Below are positions 22,984 to 33,655 of a DNA stretch of 64,000 nucleotides, in pieces. The notes below the pieces were generated by a model. That model was not told the origin of the DNA and did no database searches. It saw nothing but the letters and a program-made list of their open reading frames with translations. Where the stretch lies: NCBI GenBank assembly GCA_024699855.1, contig JAMPIQ010000003.1:6386001-6450000 (forward strand), read 5' to 3'. The DNA is from Aphelenchoides besseyi (lineage: Eukaryota > Nematoda > Chromadorea > Rhabditida > Aphelenchoididae). Both the position numbers and the translations under genes were made by a program. How positions within the stretch are numbered: the stretch's first letter is position 1; each line of letters opens with the position of its first letter.

Positions 22984-23639
22984 ATGACGTTCTCCACGTA
23001 TTTTTCACCTACGGTTCATTTGAAGAAGCTTTTAAGGCTTTTTTGGCAGGAAAAACGTAAGGCTGCAAATTTTTTTGCGTTGTTTAAAATGATTTTTTAA
23101 GAGCACAAGAAAGATCTGGTAGTTAATAGTAGTGGAGAATATGAAGAGACTTTCGATATCAACGGTGTTCCTTACGACGAAGCCAAATCCAAATATACGA
23201 ATCTCATTCACAAGCTCACGAGTTACGAACAACTATCAGGAGAAGCCGAGATTCAGGTGTTCATAAATATCGGTATAAAAGTTTATTGACGACCTTTACA
23301 GGTTCAAACTGATGTGTTGCATGGTTTTGTTAGAGATCAATTCGGAGAGCCATCTGTCGATAATGATCGTCTTCGTATTTTTGCCGTCTGTAAACATTGT
23401 ACGGTGTCTTGTCAAATTGGCTACACTTCAAGTAATTCTCTTTGCGTGAGAAGTCTGGACGGTGAGCATCGTGTGCGTTTAGAGTAAGTTGATAAACTAA
23501 CATATGCTGTTTTGATGTTTTTAGACACTTGAAACGGTGCGAAAAAAGAAAAGGAAAGTCGACCTTTCAACTGGACGAGAAATTCAAGGAAAATCCAAGA
23601 TTGGATTTGCTTTACACTGAAGAAGAACTTCCTACTTGA
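22984..23639 (+). CDS. Zinc-finger-like protein (CxxC...HxxxC), frame continues beyond the stop
   Basis: Four exons in phase: 22984-23056, about 23102-23256, 23302-23483, 23525-23639. The last two exons form a finger-like unit: VCKHCTVSCQIG, then about 25 residues, then LEHLKRCEKRKG. This resembles BED or related C2HC fingers common in transposon-derived proteins. The frame ends at TGA 23637-23639. Directly after it the same frame stays open and encodes a second similar unit (ITCNFCSKVWFD ... SRHLKVC), annotated separately. The gene may be a truncated allele, or two genes, or a pseudogene. Confidence 0.5.
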
Positions 23640-24181
23640 GATTTGCACTGTATCACTTGCAATTTCTGCTCAAAAGTCTGGTTTGATGGTGGAATCTCGA
23701 TCACAGAAGTACGGACGATCATGCAGAAGTACTCTAGACACCTAAAAGTGTGTAGTGCAGTGAAAATCTGTCGCGATCAACTGACGACGAACAACCTGAC
23801 AGAATTGAGATATTACCTAACCAATAAATACAAGAGTAGGAAACATTTGATATAGCTTGCGAACCGATAAGTACAAACTTCCGAAAGAGATCGTCAGTCG
23901 TTGGCAAAGTGAAGATCGGTTTAAGAAAATGTGTTGCTTTTACGTCTTCCGTCAAAAAGATCTATCCTCGGTTTTCGATTTCTCGTCATTCAAGAACACC
24001 ATCACTTACGCTGGAAATGTCAAATACAGCAACTATGCAACGGATTTTTACGCAAAAAATGATTAATCACAAAGTCGGTGGATCTTTTGTTTTTTCTGCG
24101 ATTGAGCCAGTTCCTCTTGCTTATTCTAACTCGAAGTACATCGACCGAACGGAGGCCGTAGCCATTTTATTGTGTAAGTAG
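23640..24181 (+). pseudogene. Second zinc-finger module downstream of an in-frame stop; decayed coding sequence
   Basis: The frame of the preceding gene continues from 23640 to 23855 and encodes HCITCNFCSKVWFDG and later SRHLKVCSAV, repeating the C-x2-C and HLKxC spacing of the first module. Further coding-looking segments follow in other frames (23857-24066 with YKLPKEIVSRWQSEDRF, and 24063-24181 with GGSFVFSAIEPVPLAYS). The junction near 23840-23860 lacks a normal-length intron and the junction near 24064 is a frame change without splice sites. That pattern suggests decay rather than a working gene, though unrecognised introns could rescue it. Confidence 0.4.
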
Positions 24182-24875
24182 AAAGAGCCCATTTGTGTGT
24201 TATTCCTTAACATAATCGGCAATGATGATGGTGAAGATGATGGTGATAGGGAGGAAGTGGAGTTGACGATCGGAAGCAAAATTTTAAACTTATAGATTGG
24301 AGTATGGGGAGTACGCATTTGACATTTGTTTTTGCAATACGAACTTTTACTGAGTAAATTTTGGACTTGAAATTAACACTGAAATCGTTTTTTCTGATTA
24401 AACCATATCGAAAGTTGAGCCGATTGCCTTGAAAGAACATAACGTTGTGCGCATCAGCGGGGCTCACGGACATTCAATATATGACATCGTATAAAATAAT
24501 TACAATAGAGTAATTAACTTTGCTAGAAATTTTTTTACATTTTTGCTCCAAGTACGGGTTCACATATTTTGGTCGTTACGATGTTTTTCTAATATGTCTA
24601 TTAGCATTCTAGAAAGTCCAACTAATGAGCGTTAGAACGGTATATATTACATGTCGCCAAAATAGCTATTCGCAAGGATACGATCTATGTAATGTGGACG
24701 TTTAGATTTTGGGTTTCAGTGCGATTCGGCAGTTAATTGTTGAATTTTCCATTATCCACAGAAACCCCAACTAAAGAAAGCGAGCGGCAAAGCCGCGAGT
24801 CTTTCTGGTTTTGTAATATTTCATTCAGTGACTCCAAATTCAAATACTCATTTGGAAATCGGCGTTTTGTCAACC
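24182..24875. other. Intergenic
   Basis: AT-rich; a short GATGATGGTGAAGATGATGG-type run lies near 24220. Frames on the minus strand (24121-24473) look non-coding. Nothing further is supported. Confidence 0.45.
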
Positions 24876-25239
24876 ATGAGTCGCGAACACTTGATGGAAA
24901 CAACCAGAGATTTGCATTTTCTTCTTCACGAGCTTTACGTTTCGTACGTTAAAAACATGTCTGCAAAACATTTGAACGCTAACCGTATTGCTGCTCGTCA
25001 AGAAAACTTCGAGACTGCTTTGCAAGTTGATAAACGGTTAATGGCGTGTGCGAACGAAGAGTAAGTTTGTAAAGTTACAAAGGCTACAGTTTTAATTAAT
25101 TAGTGCGACTTCGAACAATGACATCTTGTTGTCAAAACGTACTCACTGCTTATTGACGACAGATCAAAAGGAAACTCTCTATTCTTTGGTTAACACGGCA
25201 AATCGGGTTTGTGAAAAACGAGATGAAGCTAAGGAATAA
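24876..25239 (+). CDS. Small helical protein of unknown function; frame continues after TAA
   Basis: Two exons: 24876-25060 and 25104-25239, about 106 residues. The N-terminal half is helical (MSREHLMETTRDLHFLLHEL ... AARQENFETALQVDKRL). The second exon ends CEKRDEAKE then TAA. No domain recognised. The same frame is open for about 48 codons after the stop (25240 to about 25385), with a natural composition including KPKKRKL, a nuclear-localisation-like motif, followed by another coding-like stretch that ends FVKS and TGA near 25516. So the TAA may be recent, or the 3' part belongs to another transcript. Confidence 0.5.
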
Positions 25240-25516
25240 GATCATTCGGATAACCAACCAAACACAAACAATTTATCGATGACGAACAATGTTTCTCTTC
25301 CAACTCCTTTGTCGCTTGAAGTTCGTCAAACTGAAGAAAAGCTAAAACCAAAGAAGCGCAAACTTGCGAGTCATTTAGGGTATTTGGTTATTTAGACAAA
25401 TTTGTTAGGATGTTTTGAGAAGCAAGAATTGTTCTGAAACAGTTGAAAACAAACGTCCACAACGATTGACATTCTCCAACGCTCAAAACAAGTTGAATTT
25501 GTTTGTCAAGTCTTGA

Positions 25517-26195
25517 GTTGCAGAAGATTCATACGAAAGTGAAAGCTAATGCCCAGTTATTCATTCTCAAGTTAATTTTTCGATTTTTTAATTCGATTCG
25601 CAATTTCTACAGGGTTTTTCTCGTTTTTTAATTTGGAAATTACGGTTACCCCATTTACTAGTTGCGGGGTTTAAGAGGATTAGTTTTTCAGCCACGTAAA
25701 AAATTAATTGACAATCGTACTTTACTTGTCATTTTGTTTTTTGTAATTTCAGACTTTTGAATAAATTACAGTGATATGTTTTTGTATACGATGTTCAGAA
25801 TTTTATTTGAAATTTTGAATCTGAAAGAAATTTTGGCCAGGGGTTCCTTTTTTCTTGAGCTCATAGTGACGGAAAGTATTTTATTTGGGTGTGGTTTAGT
25901 TATAGAGGTGAACTTAAATTGATTCCAAATGGCGTTTGTTGTTTATTTCGGAAAGTAAACCTTTTCACAAAGACTAGGAAATGAATGGAATTTGCAACTC
26001 AAAATGGACGGATAAGGGAAAGCCCAGAAAACGCGAAACAAAGTGGTTTTTGAAGAGGGAACAAAACTAAATGGAAGTGAGTAGTGTTCTGAATTCTGGG
26101 GGAAGATGCGCAGTTTGATCAATCGAAATGTGAAATAAAACGAATTTCGAAGATTTCGCATGAGACCCAAGAAGACAAACGGTCATAACAGAAAT
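25517..26195. other. Intergenic, AT-rich
   Basis: Follows the small helical gene and precedes the 3' end of the FRS2-like gene. Only short, biased frames. No repeat or RNA gene recognised. Confidence 0.5.
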
Positions 26196-28005
26196 TCAAT
26201 TTTTTCGAATAAACCCGTTTAGTTTCAATTTGTCAGTTGTCTTCTGCTTTAGGTTATTTGCAAAATGTTCCAATGCTTTGGTCTTATTGAAGTCGATTGT
26301 CGTGTAGTTCACACCACGAGATCGAGAAGTGGGAGCCGAATTCATACTCAGCGCACTTGTCGATTGAGCAGTCGAAGTAACCGACGAACAATCGGAACGT
26401 GGAGCCGTCGAACGTCTGAAATAATTTCAATCATATACGAAAACGGAGTTCTAATGTCACAAATCAAAAGTTATTTTTCGGGACTTTCTTTTCATCATTC
26501 AAAACGATTTTCGGACTTAACAGACAGCAAAGTGTGAAAACCGAAAGTTGACAAATGACTCTCTTGTGATTTAAGACCTATTGACTAACGGAATTTGGAT
26601 TGCAAGAATTCAAAACGCATACAGTAATGTCTGCAAACAGCCGAACTTACATTCTCGATTTGGGCAATGAAGTCGAATTGATTGGAGGTGTCATTGGAGG
26701 TCGATTTGCCAAGGGAACCTAAAAAACAATCGTTTGAATGGCGACAAAGAGACAGATCGCACTTGAATGTATTCCATTCCAATTGGTGGCTGCGGTATTG
26801 CAATTGGTCTTGAAGACGGATTGTTGCTTGAACGAACACGATCTATAGATGGAAAGTCACCTGCAGGCTCAAAGGCTGTTCCGCCGTTCAGTGATGCCAC
26901 GTGACTTTGAGACATTAGATGGCTAATACGTGGATGTAGTTTTGCAGGCCCTAAAAATGCCCCAACATCTGAAGCGGCTGATGTTTTTCGATAATCGAGA
27001 CAAGATTCCGGGAACTCAATATTCACATAGGAATGATATTTTTGCTCTTGTGAAATTGACGGTATGAACCCGTTCAAATGTAATAAATTCGTTTGTTGTG
27101 ATCCCGGAGGCTGGCCATTCAGATATTGTTCATTACTGAAAGCGTTTTAGTGGAAAAAATGAGTTGACCTACACAATCTCTCCTTCCATTTGTTGTGACC
27201 AAACTGATTCTGCATTGGAGGTATAAGAAGCATTCATTAGATTTGGTGTTGGTGCCTTGGTGTTCAAACGTCCAACATCGTATTCGAGAGCAGAAACCAC
27301 TGACCGCGGCCGATCACGTTCCCGAATATAATTCACGTTGGTTGTTGAAGCGGAATGTAAAACCGGTGGTGCAGGACGACGAATTGGAATTGAATTATTG
27401 GAATGATTGCGTGATAGAAGAAAATTGTTTGATGGTCCTAAAAACAAAAGATCATTTTGAACTCATATATGAAACTAACCAGCACCCTCACTTGAGAATC
27501 TCTGAACGGGATGGATTTTGGTTAATGTGCTCGTAGCGGAATTCAAACGATTACTAATAACCGACGTGGCACGTGAGGCTCGCAATTCTTCGGTACGAAT
27601 TTTTGATTGAACGACCTAAACCGTTCAAACTCATTTGTGTCGTCTACGAAAACAAACTTGGAATATGCGTTCCGATTGATGCGATTGGAAAGTATGTAAA
27701 CCTTCACCACTTGCACAACGTCTACCGCTTTCAAAAAAGAAGATTCCTGCACACGTGTAGCCGTAACGTCTTAAGTAAGCCAACGGCCAAAACTGCGGCG
27801 CCGAACCGTTGCGAACAAAAACAATTTCGTCTTCATTAACTTTTAACCACCCTAAACAACACGTCTACGTTTGAGTATTGATTATTCGTTTACCAGGTAT
27901 GAACTTGTTCCTTTTTTTGACAAAAACTCGAAATGCTGTCGAATCATTTGCGAAACTATCAACTCGATAGGCTTTGGACTGTCCACCACTATGCGCATTG
28001 CCCAT
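26196..28005 (-). CDS. FRS2/DOK-type adaptor with IRS-like PTB domain
   Basis: Minus-strand exons 28005-27894, 27851-27658, 27615-27480, 27437-27173, 27135-26763, 26718-26651, 26415-26196 (about 455 aa). The start MGNAHSGG is a good N-myristoylation signal. The PTB domain contains WLKVNEDEIVFVRNG, WPLAYLRRYGY and IFFFESGRRCASGEGLHTF, the hallmark of IRS-type PTB domains in FRS2 and DOK proteins. The tail has pYxN motifs (EQYLNGQ, SYVNIEF) that would bind the GRB2 SH2 domain, and near the end NYTTIDFNKTKAL, a conserved IRS/DOK/FRS-type tail motif. Such proteins couple receptor tyrosine kinases such as the FGF receptor to RAS. C. elegans ROG-1 is the likely counterpart by role. Confidence 0.85.
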
Positions 28006-29986
28006 GGCCTTAGGGCGCAAGAAAGATCATGCGTGTTTGTTGGACTTTAACTTTCACTACAATCAAGTGGTTTCGTATTGAAAAGTGAAAATAAGGTCAA
28101 GAATACGAGATGAGAAGACGCGTACAAGAACAGAAATTATAGTGAAGTTTGTAACACGTGCAAAAACAAACAACTTCATCTCTGAAAACCAAGAATTCCA
28201 ACTCATATCGACAACAATCAAGAGCCATTTAGTGGCGCTTCATTAGCTGCTAATGTTTACGTCGGAAGCCCAAGACTCGCCGCCTCATGGCGATTTATCA
28301 CCTTTTGAGCACAACGTCGACCACTGAGTCAGAGGTCAAGACAGACAATTGGCTTCCAACTCTTAAACCTGCAGTGCTCCTGGAAACCGAAAGATCACGC
28401 GTCTTCGCCCATTCCGCGGACTACTTGGCAAAGAGAATCGCGCCAATGTCGCTTAAGCAGTCGGGAATTTATGAGTTGGAATTCGCTCCAACTGACAGCC
28501 GTCCGATGAAGAGCGATTGGCAGAAAACCGAACAGGTGCTTCGAGTTGCCACAAAAGTTTCAGAGGACTCGTTAGCACTTGGGAGCATCGGGGATTTTCG
28601 GACTTGTTTTTGAGATCTTGATTCAAATTCAATGGACACAATCGAAGTTTTGAACAAATGACCAAAAGATCGACCATGAAACCAGTTGTTGATTACAACT
28701 AAAGAGCTTGTTAATTGATAGAATTTTTCATTTAATGGTTAGAATTAATCGTTACACTTGCAATTAGAGGAAACAATCTTACGCTGCAAATAAATCGTTT
28801 ATTTCTTTAAAAAAAAGTTGATAATCTGCAAGCAAAGTGATTGATACATGCTTGTGGTGGAGCATCAAACAAACGTCTAGAACGCCATTCGAACACTGTA
28901 GCAATCAAATGTATTTGACAGTTTCTGAGAGTCTCTAGAACATCAGCAACAATCGACTATTATCTTTCAGTAATCTTTGTTTATCTGATAAAATCTGATT
29001 AGAACAACGATTGAATATGCAACATCAACAGGGTTATTTTACTTTAACTTCTCAGATTGATTTCTTGATCAAATTTTTGTTAACATAATCGCGGATCAAG
29101 TACTTAAGAACAAGATGACTTCGATAACTGAATTTTACTTTTTTCGTATTTCACTCGTACTTTCTATCTCCACGAATGTCGATTAACAAGACCGTAGACG
29201 TCACTAACTTTGGGTTCAGTTTTTTGATTGCAGCTTGGGCGCAGTTTGGTTCTCGGCGTTGAACAGAGAGTTGCGAGTAGCTTCTAGACGATTCTATAGC
29301 TGTTGGGCTAGTCTGGCGATGTTCGACAGCTCAAATGGTCGGCAACAACAGTCGAAATGGGTGTTTGTTTGTAGTTTTTGCTGATTAACACTGTGGTTCG
29401 TTTTGTCTGTCCATTTTTCAAGCGTTGAAGTCGAAGTTAATTGGGCGCCAAATTGCAGACATTTTTGTTTAAAGTGATTTGCGAGTCAGCTTTGGTACAG
29501 TCGGTTTATTCGACTGATTGGCGGTTGAACGAGTGTTCTTGAAGGATTTCCGCGAACATGTCGAGAATTCGGTCTGTCGGACGCGCCATCACAACGTTTA
29601 TCCCCGTCCGCGTTTCTCGTCCAACGGCTGGTGTCGAGCGACGACTGTACGGCCTTGAGCTGCAGTTGCAAATGATGAGTTTGATTGGAGAGACTTTTGT
29701 CTGAACTGATTGGCTTTTGTGTTTCCCCGAGTTTACGATTTGAACAAAAATTTTGGGATGCGCAGTGAAAATAAACGCGTCTTTCTGGATGACCTCCATT
29801 ACCGCGTGCTGCGTGATAAGAAGCCCATGGAAATTCATGACGCGAATTTAGTTCACTGAAATGGCGAAAATTTTCGATCGTTTCAGTTGACCACCGTCGA
29901 TTTACCGACTGTCGGTGCTTGTTCGTGTTGCTGCTCCATTTGTTGTTCGCAGATTTTAACACTATTTTTTCAGATTTTTAAACGAA
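28006..29986. other. Long intergenic region, about 2 kb
   Basis: Shared upstream region of the FRS2-like gene (minus) and the DNAJB gene (plus). A 107-codon frame at 28287-28613 (plus) and overlapping minus frames have no splice support. Frames at 29486-29962 (minus) overlap the DNAJB 5' region. A partial heat-shock-element-like TTCTTGAA occurs at 29536-29543 within GTGTTCTTGAAGG, about 450 bases before the DNAJB start. A TTTTTTCAG acceptor precedes the DNAJB ATG by about 15 bases. Confidence 0.45.
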
Positions 29987-31208
29987 ATGGGAAAGGATTA
30001 CTATAAAGTACTTGGAGTGGCGAAGGGAGCTACTGATGACGAGATCAAGAAGGCTTATCGTAAGATGGCCCTTAAATTCCATCCGGACAAGAACAAAGAA
30101 CCGGGAGCTGAAGCGAAGTTCAAGGTAAATTTGAATTGATTTTCTTGTTCTACGGTTTTTTTCAGGAAGTGGCTGAAGCTTACGATGTTCTTTCTGATCC
30201 GAAAAAGAAGGAAATTTACGATAAATTCGGAGAAGAAGGCTTAAAAGCCGATGGCTCCGGTCCTCCGGGAGGTGCTGGCTCAGGGGGTGCCGGTCCAGGT
30301 TATCACTACACGTTCCAAGGCGATCCGATGCGTATGTTTGCTCAAGCGTTCGGTGGTCAAGGCGGAATCTTTGCCGATTTCACCGGAATGGGAGGAGGAA
30401 TGGGTGGTCCGGAGGTATTGTTTCTCACTTTATACACGACAACAATATCGATTAGATGATGTTTGGTGGCGACGATATGTTTGGCGGGTTTCCCGGTGGA
30501 ATGCACATGAATGGAGGAGGTGCACGGAGACAACAAAAAGACGCGACTGTGCAGCACGATCTTCCTGTCAGCTTGGAAGACATAGCCAAAGGATGCACGA
30601 AGAAAATGAAAATCACAAAGTAAGTTCTGTAACTAAATTTCCAATGAAAAATTGTTTTCCAGAAAGATTGTCAGTCCGAACGGTCAGACGCGTACTGAAG
30701 ACAAAGTGCTCACCGTGACAATTAAACCGGGATGGAAAAGTGGAACGAAGATTACGTTTCCAAAAGAAGGCGATCAATATCCCGGTCACGTTGCTGCCGA
30801 TATTGCATTTGTGATAAAAGACAAACCGCATCCCAAATTTAAACGTGATGGTCGGTGAACCTTTTCGCTTCGAAAACCTTTGACTTTTTTTCAGGTGCAA
30901 ACATCATTTACGTTCACAGAATCTCACTTCGTGATGCATTGATCGGTAGGATGGTTTCGTTCAATTGTTCTCATTAGTAAATTGCAGGTACCTCGCTGAA
31001 CGTTCCAACACTCGATGGCACTACGTATCCGCTTCGAATCGACACGGTAATCAAACCCAAAATGACGCGCACAATCGCCGGACAAGGACTTCCGATGCAC
31101 AAAACGCCGAATCGTCGTGGCGACTTGATTGTCGAATTCGATGTCAAATTCCCGGAAACTCTGTCGCCAGCAGCCAAAGAATTGATCAAGAATGCATTGC
31201 CGGCTTAA
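29987..31208 (+). CDS. dnj-13: DNAJB1-type Hsp40 co-chaperone
   Basis: Six exons: 29987-30124, 30166-30414, 30456-30619, 30663-30850, 30895-30945, 30988-31208. J domain with the HPD motif ([15 protein letters not shown]) and the [20 protein letters not shown] end, then a Gly/Met/Phe-rich linker, then two C-terminal beta domains ([20 protein letters not shown] ... [15 protein letters not shown] ... [15 protein letters not shown]). This is a complete class B (type II) DnaJ protein of about 335 aa, which delivers substrates to cytosolic Hsp70 and takes part in disaggregation. The start lies just after a TTTTTTCAG sequence, as expected for a trans-spliced leader or a 5' UTR intron. Confidence 0.95.
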
Positions 31209-31476
31209 ACTGCTTTTTGTTCTTATTAAGTCGGTGATTCGAAACGGGACATTTTGAAATCTAGAATCCCCGATCTGTTCTCTTGTTTTCCCCTTTTTTT
31301 GTAATATCAAGTATTAAAATTGCTGTGTTATGTAAAAATTGTTCACCTAAACAGCCATTTATCTTCACGTATTCACAGTCTAAAAATTATTAAAAATAAA
31401 TGGGGAGATACCAAACGAGCTCAGTGAACCAATTTATTGACGTTAAAACGCAAACACAACAACGTAGAAACAGTAG

Positions 31477-33298
31477 TTACTTGTCGCAAGCGATCATTTT
31501 TTCCTTAAGTCTTCTACGCAACTCTTCTTCTTCGCGTAGCATCATGTCGTCGTCGTTGCGATCACGATTCTTGTCGCGCTTCTTCGATTTCTTTGGCGAT
31601 GGAGATCTTGAGTAACGTTTACGTGACTAAAAAGCTTCGAATTTGTATTTCAAACGTTATCATTTACCTTTTCTTTCTTTGGAGTTCGTGAACGGCTTCG
31701 CTTCCTGTCGCGAGAATGTTTCGACGACTTGGACTCACGATCTCTGGAACGACGACGAACTGGCGATGGAGAACGATAACGACGTGGAGAACTGAAACAC
31801 TCGTATTTGGAGTTTTGCATTTCAAACTTACCGATCTCTGTCTCTCGATCGTCGAGGTGGTGATGATCTGTCGCGACTCCAACGAGCTGGCGAACGTCGA
31901 CGAACTGGCGGGGTAACGCTACGGCGTCTAGAACCACTGCGATTAGACGCCGGTGAGTAGCCGCGACTAAGAGCTACAGATGAGCTATCGGTGCGTCCTT
32001 CGTTATGTCGAATGGCTGCTTCAACTTCTTCCATTGCTTGATCAGCTGTCTTTTGTTTTGGTTTAATTATAGCGACTCGTGAATGAGTAATTCTAAAGAG
32101 TTAAACGTTAAGACACATAAAAAAGACCACTTACTTCAAAGGTGCATTGTTGAATTCGATTCCGTTGTTTTGTAATGCCAATGGGACACTTGCCTGATTA
32201 GAAAATTCAACGTACGCATACAAACATGGGAGATATTCATTACCGGCAGTCATGCGAAGGTACATTACTTCTCCGATTGTTGCATTCAAAAACTTCATCA
32301 ATTCTTCTCCGTCTGTATCTTTTTTTAACCCTCCAATATAAACCGTACGACGAATTTCCTCGACTTTCGATGGCTCTGTGTTCGCAGGCAATGGCGGATA
32401 CTGAGCGACTCCCAAAGCAGTCATTGTTGGATCAACTGTGTGTAACTGAAAAAGGATGTTAACGCTTACCAAATTAACAATACCATTTCTTGGCCATCGG
32501 CATCGACTTGAGTAGTCGAAACGACATTTGGTGGAAGTTGTCGTTGACCGGGAAGCGAGGGTCCAGAACGCAAAGCGGTTTCTTCATCAGGAATATTGTC
32601 TGAATTCGAATTAATCGTTGATGGAAAGTGAGTACTCACTTGAAGGCGCCGGTACACAGACCAATGCACGATCGATGAAAACAATGTTCGTGAGATGTTG
32701 ACCCAATTCAACAGCCGCTGGACGATCGAACTTCACATACGCAAATCGCTGCGGAGCTTGGACGCTTTCGTTGGGATAGATCTGAAAATAAAACGAGTTA
32801 GTTGGATCTCAATTGGTGAAAAGGACGAAAATGAAAATTGATCCTCAAAAGCTGACGGGTCGACATGTCGAGAACCGCAACAAGAATTTGCGGAGAGTTT
32901 TGGCGTCTGCAACAAAGAAAAATTGAGAGAAAACGACGGAAACAGAACAGAAAATAATTTGGATCGGGAATTACCGTCAGTTTAACCAAATTGGAGGAAC
33001 GAGCGGACTCAGATCCTAAATACCAACAAAATCAAATCGGAGGGCCAAACTGCAGCGGCCAAAACAACGAGATTTGAGCCGAAAACGCGGAAATTTTTCG
33101 AATTCCGGTGAACTCAACTGCCGATTGTAAACAACGAACACTCCGAAACCAACTTACGCGAATGTCCTCGATGCGTCCAATAAACGAGAAGAGTGTTTGA
33201 ATTTGGTCCTTTGTCGCCGACGGCGAGATATTCGAGATCTGGAGCACACGAATCGCCGACACTCCGTTGCCATTCATTCCATCCTCACGACTCGACAT
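31477..33298 (-). CDS. SREK1: SREK1-type SR splicing regulator
   Basis: Minus-strand exons 33298-33158, 32781-32640, 32599-32484, 32445-32135, 32092-31832, 31791-31668, 31626-31477. RRM 1 is split across the first two exons: IRVLQISNISPSATKDQIQT, IGRIEDIRIYPNES, then FAYVKFDRPAAVELGQHLTN and VFIDRALVCVP. This matches SREK1 (SFRS12). RRM 2 begins RRTVYIGGLKK with YAYVEFSNQ. An Arg/Ser-rich domain follows (blocks such as SGSRRRSVTPPVRRRSP) and the end is Glu/Arg/Lys rich. SREK1 modulates splice-site choice with other SR proteins. The first intron is 376 nt, ten times the local norm, and holds a possible regulated exon. Confidence 0.88.
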
Positions 33299-33655
33299 CG
33301 TTGCAATCAAATACTGAAAATGACGAGTGACTTCGCTCGCAAACAACGTTTTTCGATTCTTCAAAAAGCGTCCGTCAGTGCCGATGCGAATTAAAAGAAA
33401 AGCCAAGTGACTAAGATATCGATTTTCCCATCGAACATGTAAGTAACTTCATTTGATGCGACTCGACATTTCTGCGTCGTTGAATAAACTTCAAACAAAA
33501 CATTTTTATTTTAAAATTTATACAAAAACTACGAACAGTATAATAAGCATGAGATTTGAGCGAAGGATTACCGGCAAAGGTAAAATCGAGTGAGGTGAAG
33601 AGGATTCGAAAACAACTTACAACAATAGTGAGTATGAGAGTTAGAGCTAAAACGT
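33299..33655. other. Short intergenic region
   Basis: Between the 5' end of SREK1 and the 3' end of the RNase H-like gene. A minus-strand frame begins ATG at 33659 overlapping the RNase H-like stop (ATGA) and encodes a hydrophobic leader of about 12 residues before a GTAAG donor, but no downstream exon fits. Confidence 0.4.

Noticed and set aside
24200..24260. GATGATGGTG repeat as a coding or structural repeat
   Set aside because: It is a short, simple run in intergenic sequence with no further copies.
28287..28613. Plus-strand 108-codon frame in the 2-kb gap before DNAJB
   Set aside because: No splice sites, no motif, and overlapping minus-strand frames of similar length suggest chance.
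29486..29962. Minus-strand 158-codon frame upstream of DNAJB
   Set aside because: Overlaps the likely promoter and 5' UTR of DNAJB; composition is atypical and no domain is seen.
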